Shown here piece after piece: positions 14,259 to 21,509 of a DNA stretch of 64,000 nucleotides. The position numbers were made by a program, and so were the translations under genes. Numbering within the stretch: the stretch's first letter is position 1; each line of letters opens with the position of its first letter. Source of the stretch: Clostridiales bacterium (lineage in GTDB: Bacteria; Bacillota; Clostridia; Saccharofermentanales; Saccharofermentanaceae); the NCBI GenBank assembly GCA_017451265.1, contig JAFSPU010000006.1:1-64000 (forward strand). Direction: 5' to 3'. The notes under the pieces are model-generated. The model saw nothing but the letters and a program-made list of their open reading frames with translations, was not told the DNA's origin and ran no database searches.

Positions 14259-15575
14259 ATGACCGACAAGGAGCTCGAGCACATCTACAACGAAGCGTAC
14301 CGTCCGGTGTACTGGACAGCATATTCGTTCCTTAAGAATGATCAGGATGCGGAGGATGTTGTTCAGGATACATTCATATCTTTCATCACGTCTTATGGCG
14401 ACCTGAAGGATACAAGCAAGGCCGTTGCGCTTCTGAAGAAGATCGCTGCCAACAAGTGCCTCGACCGTATTAAGCTTACGAAGACCGATGCAGTTGAAGA
14501 TGAGTTCTTTGAGAACATTGAAGCAGTTCCGGAGGATTTCCTGCCCGAATCGATAATCGAATCGGAGCAGATGCGCAAGATCGTTATGGATATCATCGAG
14601 AAGACTCTTTCCGAAGATATCAGAAGAACGCTGATACTGTTCTACTTTAACGAGCTTACCACCAGGGAGATCTCAGAAGCCCTCGGCGTCCCGCAGGGAA
14701 CTGTTTTGTGGCGTCTGAACTTTGCCAAGAAAAAGATCAAGAAGGAGGTCGAGAAGTATGAAGAAGAGAATGACACGAAGCTGTTTATGGCAGTCCCGTT
14801 CTTAACCAAACTGTTTATCAAAGAAGCAGAGCAGGTAACTTTTAAACCCATGCCTGCTTCATTCACAAATTACCTGTCCGCATCTACAAAGACTTTTGCA
14901 ACAGAGGCAGCAAAGAAAGGTGCAGGTATTATGTCTAAGAAGTTAATCGGTATTATTGCAGCAAGTGTAGCTGTAACAGCAGTAATCGGCGGTATCGCTG
15001 TCATTAAGAACAGCTCGAAAAGTAACCCGGGAAGTGCTCAGGAAAGCAATTCGATCGTATCTTATGAGTCAGTAGCGGAGCAGGGTGCAGAGGAGACTCC
15101 TCCTACACTATATCCTCAGGATTATCTTATCCCTGATGTGTCGATGGTATTCGACGGGATGACAAGGGACGAAGTGAAGACCAACCTCATTAATATTCTG
15201 ACAGTCAGCCAGTATACTTTCGGCGAAGGATACGGCAGAAGATTCGGCATTGAGTCCCCTGATATTTATTACAGCGCAGACTTTGAATATACATGGCCTG
15301 AAGGTACTTTTGACGCAGATGCGTGCATCTACAGTATTATCGCTTTTTTGGATATTGAAGACATAATAACGGGAACCCATGGCGATATGGGAGACGTGAT
15401 ACTGGTGGTACATTGCACTGATGAAGCAATGGCACAGATGATTACGGAGGTCGGCCGCGAGATACAGGAAGAGTACCACCTCGATCCCGGCTACCCACAG
15501 GATTCAGATTACAGTCTTACTGAAGACGGCATATACCATTGCATAATGAACTTGCCGATAATCGTAAATGAATAA
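14259..15575 (+). CDS. ECF sigma factor fused to a membrane segment and extracytoplasmic domain (438 aa)
   Basis: Residues 1-75 are sigma region 2 (FLKNDQDAEDVVQDTFISF, with the -10 recognition helix). Residues about 110-165 are region 4 (ELTTREISEALGVPQGTVLW, a helix-turn-helix for the -35 box). A linker leads to one membrane segment at 229-249 (IGIIAASVAVTAVIGGIAVI) and a C-terminal part of about 185 residues that should lie outside the cell. The sigma factor is thus tethered to the membrane in the same chain as a possible sensor. No separate anti-sigma gene is adjacent. GAAAGGAGTT precedes the ATG. Confidence 0.85.
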   Translation: MTDKELEHIYNEAYRPVYWTAYSFLKNDQDAEDVVQDTFISFITSYGDLKDTSKAVALLKKIAANKCLDRIKLTKTDAVEDEFFENIEAVPEDFLPESIIESEQMRKIVMDIIEKTLSEDIRRTLILFYFNELTTREISEALGVPQGTVLWRLNFAKKKIKKEVEKYEEENDTKLFMAVPFLTKLFIKEAEQVTFKPMPASFTNYLSASTKTFATEAAKKGAGIMSKKLIGIIAASVAVTAVIGGIAVIKNSSKSNPGSAQESNSIVSYESVAEQGAEETPPTLYPQDYLIPDVSMVFDGMTRDEVKTNLINILTVSQYTFGEGYGRRFGIESPDIYYSADFEYTWPEGTFDADACIYSIIAFLDIEDIITGTHGDMGDVILVVHCTDEAMAQMITEVGREIQEEYHLDPGYPQDSDYSLTEDGIYHCIMNLPIIVNE

Positions 15576-15603
15576 GTTATTATAAATAGAGGAGGAATTA
15601 ATT

Positions 15604-15939
15604 ATGAATATGTCTTTTATGTTATTGAACGGTGATGCAGCGACTGCAACGGGATCAGACGGACACTTTATGATTTCCTATTACGTCACCCTTATCGTGA
15701 TTTTTGTGGTGTTCTACTTGATTCTGACGTATCCCAAGGTCCTGAAGGAGAAGAAGGCGAAAGAGGCGCGTAAGCAGATGATCAAATCAATGGAAATCGG
15801 TGATGTGGTGGTGACCACTTGCGGCTTTTACGGCATTGTCATTGACATAACCGAAGAAGATATAATTCTTGAATTCGGCAGCAACAAGAACTGCCGCATC
15901 CCCATGAGCAAAGACGCAATAGCCAAGGTCGAGAAGTAA
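15604..15939 (+). CDS. yajC: Preprotein translocase accessory subunit YajC (111 aa)
   Basis: One membrane segment at about 26-44 (VTLIVIFVVFYLILTYP) is followed by KEKKAKEARKQMIKSMEIGD and VVTTCGFYGIVIDITEEDI, the typical YajC pattern with its small soluble domain. YajC binds SecDF and the Sec translocon. GGAGG precedes the ATG. It usually sits beside secD/secF or tgt; here it lies between a sigma factor and small lipoproteins, so it may be an extra copy. Confidence 0.85.
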   Translation: MNMSFMLLNGDAATATGSDGHFMISYYVTLIVIFVVFYLILTYPKVLKEKKAKEARKQMIKSMEIGDVVVTTCGFYGIVIDITEEDIILEFGSNKNCRIPMSKDAIAKVEK

Positions 15940-15969
15940 AAACAACAACGGAATTATGGAGATAGATTA

Positions 15970-16359
15970 ATGAGAAAGATTCTTTCGGTTCTCTTAAGCG
16001 TTGTGGCGGTTTTTGTCATGTGTTCCTGCACATTGGTTTCCGCATCCGCTCCCGGAACAGAGTATGGCAGCTTTACGATCGAGAAAACTTCAAGTTATGA
16101 CGGCAAGTATTATGCATATATGACTCAGCGCGATCAGATGATCGTCGTAAATATATATTCCGAAGATGACAATGAGGTATTCACCTTCGAGCCTTGCAGA
16201 AAGAGTGATTTCTGGGGTATCTGTTGGGAGAACGACAGTTATAATCTGTGGGTTCAGTCAGGCGATATAGGAATAATCTGCTACACCGAGTCAGATGAGG
16301 TCTGGAGCGTCGATGATTCTGCCGTAAGACCTGATTACATAATAAGTAAATACGAATAA
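15970..16359 (+). CDS. Small secreted protein/lipoprotein (129 aa)
   Basis: A signal peptide with FVMCSC at about residues 15-20 could serve as a lipobox (Cys 20). The mature part of about 110 residues is rich in Tyr, Ser and acidic residues (GKYYAYMTQRDQMIVVNIYS, NDSYNLWVQSGDIGI) and resembles small Clostridia domains with a beta fold. GGAGATAG precedes the ATG. It follows YajC by 30 bp and may share its transcript. Function unknown. Confidence 0.6.
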   Translation: MRKILSVLLSVVAVFVMCSCTLVSASAPGTEYGSFTIEKTSSYDGKYYAYMTQRDQMIVVNIYSEDDNEVFTFEPCRKSDFWGICWENDSYNLWVQSGDIGIICYTESDEVWSVDDSAVRPDYIISKYE

Positions 16360-16434
16360 TTACTACGTGTTGGGATAACGGATTTGTGACCTTTAAGATC
16401 AGATTCACGTCTTAAGGGTATGGAGGGAATTGTT

Positions 16435-16845
16435 ATGAAGATAAGATCCTTTTTACCGGTAGTGATGTTGGCAGTTGTTTTCGCGTTTGCCGGGTGCAAG
16501 AGCGCAGAAGAGACTCAGGCTGGTCCCGTGGATAAGACGCTTTCTGTTCAGGAAACTAAATGGTACGAGACGGGATCTACTGTGAATGATCCTGTTGTAT
16601 ATAATCCGCTTGAAGCAGGCGATGTGGTATATGACGACGGTTATTACAAGATCGGGATCGAATCCGTAAATGAAGATGTGATCGTTCTTGATGTAGACGG
16701 CTGCCTCGTCGAGCCGAACAGCGACGGGACGATCAATCTTCGTGCTGATTCCGTTGATGAGATCGAGATCGCTGCAGGTGAATCCATCGAATTGGTCTCC
16801 CAGACAATGGACAGCGGGATCAATTTGATCATATCGTATGAATAG
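16435..16845 (+). CDS. Small lipoprotein (136 aa)
   Basis: MKIRSFLPVVMLAVVFAFAGC ends in a clear lipobox FAGC. The mature part is acidic (VYDDGYYKIGIESVNEDVIV, LDVDGCLVEPNSDGTINLRA). GGAGGG at 16423-16428 selects ATG 16435 over an upstream in-frame ATG at 16420. Function unknown. Third small exported protein in a row on this strand. Confidence 0.65.
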   Translation: MKIRSFLPVVMLAVVFAFAGCKSAEETQAGPVDKTLSVQETKWYETGSTVNDPVVYNPLEAGDVVYDDGYYKIGIESVNEDVIVLDVDGCLVEPNSDGTINLRADSVDEIEIAAGESIELVSQTMDSGINLIISYE

Positions 16846-16870
16846 TGTTGCTTAACCGACATCCGGTGTC

Positions 16871-16890
16871 GACGGGGGCTGAGGCCCGTC
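16871..16890. terminator. Hairpin between convergent genes
   Basis: GACGGG (16871-16876), 8-nt loop, CCCGTC (16885-16890). GC-rich stem without a marked T-run, where the lipoprotein and GH3 genes converge. Weak support. Confidence 0.4.
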
Positions 16891-19300
16891 ACTCCATCTT
16901 AAGAATTAATTCCAACACATGCTTCGCGGCGGCGTAAAGGTGATCATGCGTGATCTCGCCTTTATCGTACGCTTGCCTTACTCTGTCGGGGTAACCGTTG
17001 CCCATCTTAAGATCGTTGCCGGCTTTTGCCTCAAGGTAATGCTCGCCAGATGTCCACCAGTCGGTCATTACGAGACCGTTAAAGCCCCACTCTTCTCTTA
17101 AGATTCCGTTGATGAGCTCCGCGTTCTCGGAACACTGAATTCCGTTAACCTTGTTGTATGCGGTCATTATGCACATGGGGGCCGCCTCGCGCACGATGAT
17201 CTCGAAAGGCTTCAGGTAGATCTCACGCGCGGCTCTCTCGGACACTCTGGAATCGCTGTTCTTGCGGTTCGTCTCTTTGTTGTTAACAGCGAAATGCTTT
17301 ACCGTGGATGCGATATTCTGCGACTGCACACCCGTAACAACAGCGGCTCCGACCTTGCCTGCGACAAGCGGGTCTTCCGAATAATACTCGAAATTTCTTC
17401 CGCACATCGGCGTCCTGTGGATGTTGACTGCAGGTGCGAGCCATATGCCGATGTTATTCTCTTTAACTTCGGTGGCTGTGGCGCGTCCGATACTCTCGGC
17501 AAGCTCCGTATTAAAGCTGCATGCGAGCATTGTTGCACACGGCCATGCGGTCGTGTAGATGCCGACGTGGGGGAGGATGCGAAGTCCCGCAGGACCGTCT
17601 GCCGTTGATATTTCCGGTACACCGTACTCGGACATGTTGCCGATACCGAAAGTGTTTGATACACCCTGATTCTTCTGACCGCCGATGAGGTGGATCAGAT
17701 CGTCGTCGCTTAACTGCGCCATGAATTCATCGAGCGTATTCTTGCCGTCAGCGACGTCCTCGAACATGATTTCTGCTCTGTCCGAGATGTGGTAGAGTTT
17801 TCTTTCTCTCTCGCAAGGACATATACCCTCGGTCTCTTGGTTGGTCATTCTGGGGAGGATGCTTACATCGGGCGCATAAGGCTTCGTCTCAAGCTTCTCC
17901 ATCGTGCCGTCGGGTCTTAATCTTTCTGTAAGCCGGGAGGGTGCGATCCTTTCTGTTAATTCACAAACGACGCTGTCTTCATCGATGCTGTACACCTGAT
18001 CGATCTGCTTGAGCTCGCGGATGTTGTTTCCGATGAAGAACTTGTAGTCGCCTTTCTCGAGGATCCAGGAAGACTTATTGATCTTGCCGGTGTCATCGTA
18101 AGATGCCATCTGCGGGATGCTTAAAGTGAGAGTTACTTCTTCTTCTGCGCCGGGTGCGATAAGACCGGTCTTAACAAAAGCGCCGAGCTCTTTAGCAGGT
18201 TTGCCGAGCACGCCCCGCGGAGCGGAGTAGTAGAGCATCACGACTTCTTTTCCTGCGAAGTCGCCGGTATTTTTAACACTTACTCTAGCCGTGATAACAT
18301 TGTCGCTGATATTAAATTCAGCAACCTTCTTCTCGAAGCTTGTATACGACAGACCGAAGCCGAACGGATAGACCACCTTCTCGGCTGCACCGGGGATGGT
18401 CTCGAAATATCTGTAGCCTACATAGATGTCGTCCGTATACTCGGCGTAGTCGTTGCTGTCGTGGAAGTTGTAACTCGATGGATAATCTTCCAGGGAGCGC
18501 GCGAAAGTATCGACGAGTTTACCCGAAGGATTCGCGTCGCCGACGATAAGGTCAGCCGCAGCAAGACCGCCTTCCATGCCGCCCTGCCATGCGTACAAAG
18601 CAGACGAGATCTTCGCATCGTTCTTAATCCACTCCGTCTCCATGACGCCGCCGACATTAAGTACGACGATGATGTTGTCGAATCTGGACTTAACGTCTTC
18701 GATCATCTTCATCTCGTTGGGTGTTAAGTAATAGTCGCCCTTGGGGAATACGGCTTCCTGAAGTTCTGCCAGTCTGCGCTCGCCTTCCCAGAGATAATCT
18801 ATATTCTCGGAAGAGGTATTGCGGTCCCAGCCTTCGCCTGAGTATCTGCAGAGGGTGATGATCGCGGTGTCGGCGAATTCTCTTGCGCCGTCCAGAAGTT
18901 CAGTGGGGATAACAGGCTCGACCGTCATTCCGGGGTCTCTTCCTGCCTCGTACTGTGACTTGATATCTTCCTCGTAGAACTTAATAAGATCACGGCAGAT
19001 CCTGATTTTGCCTTCAGCTTCTTTGATCTTCATGCCTTCGCAGAAGTTTCTTACATACTTAACGGTAACGTCGCCGGAGCCTCCGCCGCCCTTAACATAA
19101 TCGACCGTGCCCTTGCCGAAAAGCGCGATCTTCGCGCCATTCTTAACGGGGAGAGTCTTGTCCTCATTCTTAAGAAGCACCATGCCTTCAGTCGCACCGC
19201 GGCGTGATAATTCGATGTGCTCAGGTGAGCCTGTAACGCGTCTTCCGTCTTCGCCTAAGGGCAATCCCGGCTGATATAAATGTCTGATCCATCTTGTCAT
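16889..19300 (-). CDS. Glycoside hydrolase family 3, permuted domain order; beta-glucosidase-like (803 aa)
   Basis: Hydrolyses terminal beta-linked sugars from oligosaccharides. Domain order is the reverse of the usual one. The GH3 C-terminal domain comes first (residues about 25-280; SRRGATEGMVLLKNEDKTLP and ALYAWQGGMEGGLAAADLIV). A fibronectin-III-like domain follows (about 340-430; RVSVKNTGDFAGKEVVMLYY). The catalytic TIM barrel comes last (about 515-803; STADGPAGLR, KHFAVNNKETNR, GLVMTDWW). Asp 747 in MTDWW is the nucleophile. The same order is known from BglA of Butyrivibrio fibrisolvens and a Ruminococcus albus enzyme. No signal peptide, so it acts inside the cell. Last gene of the operon; AAAGGAG precedes the ATG, two bases after the kinase stop. 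Confidence 0.92.
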   Translation of the reverse strand: MTRWIRHLYQPGLPLGEDGRRVTGSPEHIELSRRGATEGMVLLKNEDKTLPVKNGAKIALFGKGTVDYVKGGGGSGDVTVKYVRNFCEGMKIKEAEGKIRICRDLIKFYEEDIKSQYEAGRDPGMTVEPVIPTELLDGAREFADTAIITLCRYSGEGWDRNTSSENIDYLWEGERRLAELQEAVFPKGDYYLTPNEMKMIEDVKSRFDNIIVVLNVGGVMETEWIKNDAKISSALYAWQGGMEGGLAAADLIVGDANPSGKLVDTFARSLEDYPSSYNFHDSNDYAEYTDDIYVGYRYFETIPGAAEKVVYPFGFGLSYTSFEKKVAEFNISDNVITARVSVKNTGDFAGKEVVMLYYSAPRGVLGKPAKELGAFVKTGLIAPGAEEEVTLTLSIPQMASYDDTGKINKSSWILEKGDYKFFIGNNIRELKQIDQVYSIDEDSVVCELTERIAPSRLTERLRPDGTMEKLETKPYAPDVSILPRMTNQETEGICPCERERKLYHISDRAEIMFEDVADGKNTLDEFMAQLSDDDLIHLIGGQKNQGVSNTFGIGNMSEYGVPEISTADGPAGLRILPHVGIYTTAWPCATMLACSFNTELAESIGRATATEVKENNIGIWLAPAVNIHRTPMCGRNFEYYSEDPLVAGKVGAAVVTGVQSQNIASTVKHFAVNNKETNRKNSDSRVSERAAREIYLKPFEIIVREAAPMCIMTAYNKVNGIQCSENAELINGILREEWGFNGLVMTDWWTSGEHYLEAKAGNDLKMGNGYPDRVRQAYDKGEITHDHLYAAAKHVLELILKME

Positions 19301-19301
19301 A

Positions 19302-20264
19302 TTATTGTGCTCCTTTAATCAGTTCGAGTACTTCGTCCCTGCCGGGCATCGATTTGATAGCACCCCTTTTCGACGTGACGAGAGACGCGGCTGCGTTCGC
19401 GAAAGTAAGCATGTCGCGCAGTTTGTTCCCGTTTAAGTTGTCGAGACCGTTCTCGCAGACGTAGTTTAACATGCACGCGCAGAAGGTGTCGCCCGCGCCT
19501 GTCGTGTCCACTACGTTTTCCTGCTTAAATCCCGGCACCTCGACGCGAAGATCCTTATAGTAAGCGCGGCTTCCGTCTTTGCCCAGGGTGAGGCAGATAA
19601 GCTTGGTGTTGAACTCCTCGCGGATAAAACGGATGCCTTCATCGTAGTCGTCCATGCCTGATAAGAACTGCACCTCGTTGTCGGAGATCTTGAGTACGTC
19701 GCATAGCGAGATCGCCTTCATCATCTGCCCGCGTGCGTTCTCCATGGAATCCCAGAGGGGAGGGCGGAGGTTAGGATCGAGCGAGATGATCATGCTCTTG
19801 CTCTTCGCGATCTCAACAGCTTTCAGTGTCGCTTCGCGCACCTCGGGTGCCGTCATGGAAAGCGTGCCGAAATGGAATATCTTAGCGTCTTCAAACATCT
19901 CCTCTTTGATTTCGTCTGCCTTGAGCATCATGTCTGCGCCGGGCTTCCTGTAGAAGGAGAAATCCCTGTCGCCGTCGGGCAGTTTATGCACGAAAGCAAG
20001 CGTGGTGGGAATGTCCGGGTCATTAAAAAGATACGTGCTGTCGATGCCGACATCTTCGATCGTGTCGCGCAGCATCCTGCCGAACTGATCGTCGCCGACT
20101 TTACCGATGAATGCGGTATTCTTTCCGAGCTTGCTTAACATCGAAAGTACGTTGCAGGGCGCGCCTCCGGGGTTCGCCTCGAAGAGGTTATTGCCTTGCT
20201 CGCTTAATCCGTTCATCGTGAAATCTATCAGCAGTTCACCGAGTGCGATTACTTCATTCTTCAT
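19302..20264 (-). CDS. PfkB-family carbohydrate kinase, fructokinase-like (320 aa)
   Basis: Phosphorylates a sugar with ATP, most likely fructose to fructose-6-phosphate. VIALGELLIDFT at the N-terminus, NPGGAPCNVLSMLSKLG (sugar-binding region) and DTTGAGDTFCACML (PfkB signature 2 with the catalytic Asp) are all present. ATG 20264 is chosen since it gives the family's usual N-terminus; a GTG at 20276 overlapping the isomerase stop is the alternative. Between an isomerase and a glucosidase, it completes a route from mannose via fructose to glycolysis. Confidence 0.88.
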   Translation of the reverse strand: MKNEVIALGELLIDFTMNGLSEQGNNLFEANPGGAPCNVLSMLSKLGKNTAFIGKVGDDQFGRMLRDTIEDVGIDSTYLFNDPDIPTTLAFVHKLPDGDRDFSFYRKPGADMMLKADEIKEEMFEDAKIFHFGTLSMTAPEVREATLKAVEIAKSKSMIISLDPNLRPPLWDSMENARGQMMKAISLCDVLKISDNEVQFLSGMDDYDEGIRFIREEFNTKLICLTLGKDGSRAYYKDLRVEVPGFKQENVVDTTGAGDTFCACMLNYVCENGLDNLNGNKLRDMLTFANAAASLVTSKRGAIKSMPGRDEVLELIKGAQ

Positions 20265-20272
20265 GCCGAGCC

Positions 20273-21499
20273 TCACTTTCTTCCGGCCGCGACTGCTACG
20301 GAAACAGCGATATCACAGTAGGGGATAAGTGTTGCCTGCAGTGCGTGGTAGATGTCGGACTTACCCGGCCATACTGTGCCGATGACGTTGTTGTCGCGGT
20401 CCAACTGATGGAACCAGGAACCGTTCTCGTGGTCCAATACCTTCTCGTCCAAGTACTGCATGAACTCTGCATAGTTGTCAGCGTATTTGGAGTCCCCGGT
20501 TGCTCTGTAGAGGACGGCAGAGGTGTTGATCGCTTCGGCCAAAGTCCAGTGCATTCTGTCATGGACGACGGGCTTGCCGTCCCAGTCTGTCGTATAGACG
20601 ATACCGGGCGCGCCGTCGGCGTTCCATGCATCTGTAATCGCGCGGTTGAACAGGTTCTCGGCGGCATCGATGTAAGCCTTAGCCTGAGCCTTATCTTCGT
20701 AAGTTGAAGTCGCCCACTGGGTGATGAGTCTTGACCATTCGATGCCGTGACCGGGAGTTGCGCCGTAGGGCTTGAACTGATCTGCGGGTCTGTCCTTATT
20801 GCACTCGAGGTCCGGCTTCCAATCGCTTGTGAAGTGTTCAGGAATTCTCCAATTGTTGTTCTTCGCCCAAGTTATCACATGATCGATGATCCTTCCTGCG
20901 CGCTCCCTGTAAAGTTCGTTCCCGGTAACGTCAGCGACTGCGAGAAATGCCTCGACCGTATGCATGTTCGCATTAAGTCCTCTGTAAGGATCGCAGACTG
21001 TAAATTCCGTATTCCAGGTGTCACATGCCAAGCCTTCCTCGTCGTTCCAGAATCTCTTGTCGTAGAGCTCCAGGGCTTCCTTCAGAAGTTCCTCTGCACC
21101 CGGTTTTCCGGCAAGTAAAGCGGAGCTTGCAGCAAGGATTACGAAAGCGTGAGCATAGCACTGCTTGTCGGGCAGGATCTTGCCGTCAGCGGTTACACCC
21201 GGATACCATCCGCCGTTGATGTCATCGTGAAGCTCGCCTTTTATACCTTTAAGCGCCTGATCGATCAGTTCCTCTGAACCCTCGTGACCCAGGACGGAAC
21301 CGATGCTGTATACATGCGCCATGCGGCAGGTGATCCAAGTCTCACGCGGTCTGTCAGTCCAAGGTGTGCCGTCGTTGCCCAGGTAGTATGAAGAACCTGT
21401 CGGGGCAGGGAACTTGTGCCCGAACCTAAGAAGGTCTTCCGTGAGTCCCTTCATGAATGATTTATTCTCTTCGGTATCGATGATGTATTTGCTGTTCAT
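20273..21499 (-). CDS. Aldose-ketose isomerase of the AGE superfamily, YihS-like (mannose isomerase) (408 aa)
   Basis: An alpha/alpha-barrel enzyme. Along its whole length it resembles E. coli YihS: TWITCRMAHVYSIGSVLG, GGWYPGV, NANMHTVEAFLAVADVTG, RIPEHFTSDWKP, FKPYGATPGHGIEWSRL, YTTDWDGKPVVHDRMHW, ENGSWFHQLD and KSDIYHALQ. His residues in MHTVE, EHF, PGHGIEW and IYHA fit the catalytic set. YihS interconverts sulfoquinovose/sulfofructose and also mannose, fructose and glucose. The neighbours here (beta-mannosidase, fructokinase, no sulfolytic genes) favour mannose to fructose. AAGGAGGT precedes the ATG. Confidence 0.85.
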   Translation of the reverse strand: MNSKYIIDTEENKSFMKGLTEDLLRFGHKFPAPTGSSYYLGNDGTPWTDRPRETWITCRMAHVYSIGSVLGHEGSEELIDQALKGIKGELHDDINGGWYPGVTADGKILPDKQCYAHAFVILAASSALLAGKPGAEELLKEALELYDKRFWNDEEGLACDTWNTEFTVCDPYRGLNANMHTVEAFLAVADVTGNELYRERAGRIIDHVITWAKNNNWRIPEHFTSDWKPDLECNKDRPADQFKPYGATPGHGIEWSRLITQWATSTYEDKAQAKAYIDAAENLFNRAITDAWNADGAPGIVYTTDWDGKPVVHDRMHWTLAEAINTSAVLYRATGDSKYADNYAEFMQYLDEKVLDHENGSWFHQLDRDNNVIGTVWPGKSDIYHALQATLIPYCDIAVSVAVAAGRK

Positions 21500-21509
21500 G
21501 GGGACCTCC

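Noticed and set aside
20273-21499. YihS-like isomerase as part of a sulfoquinovose pathway
   Set aside because: No sulfoquinovosidase, sulfo-sugar kinase, aldolase or sulfonate exporter is nearby; the mannosidase and fructokinase neighbours favour mannose.
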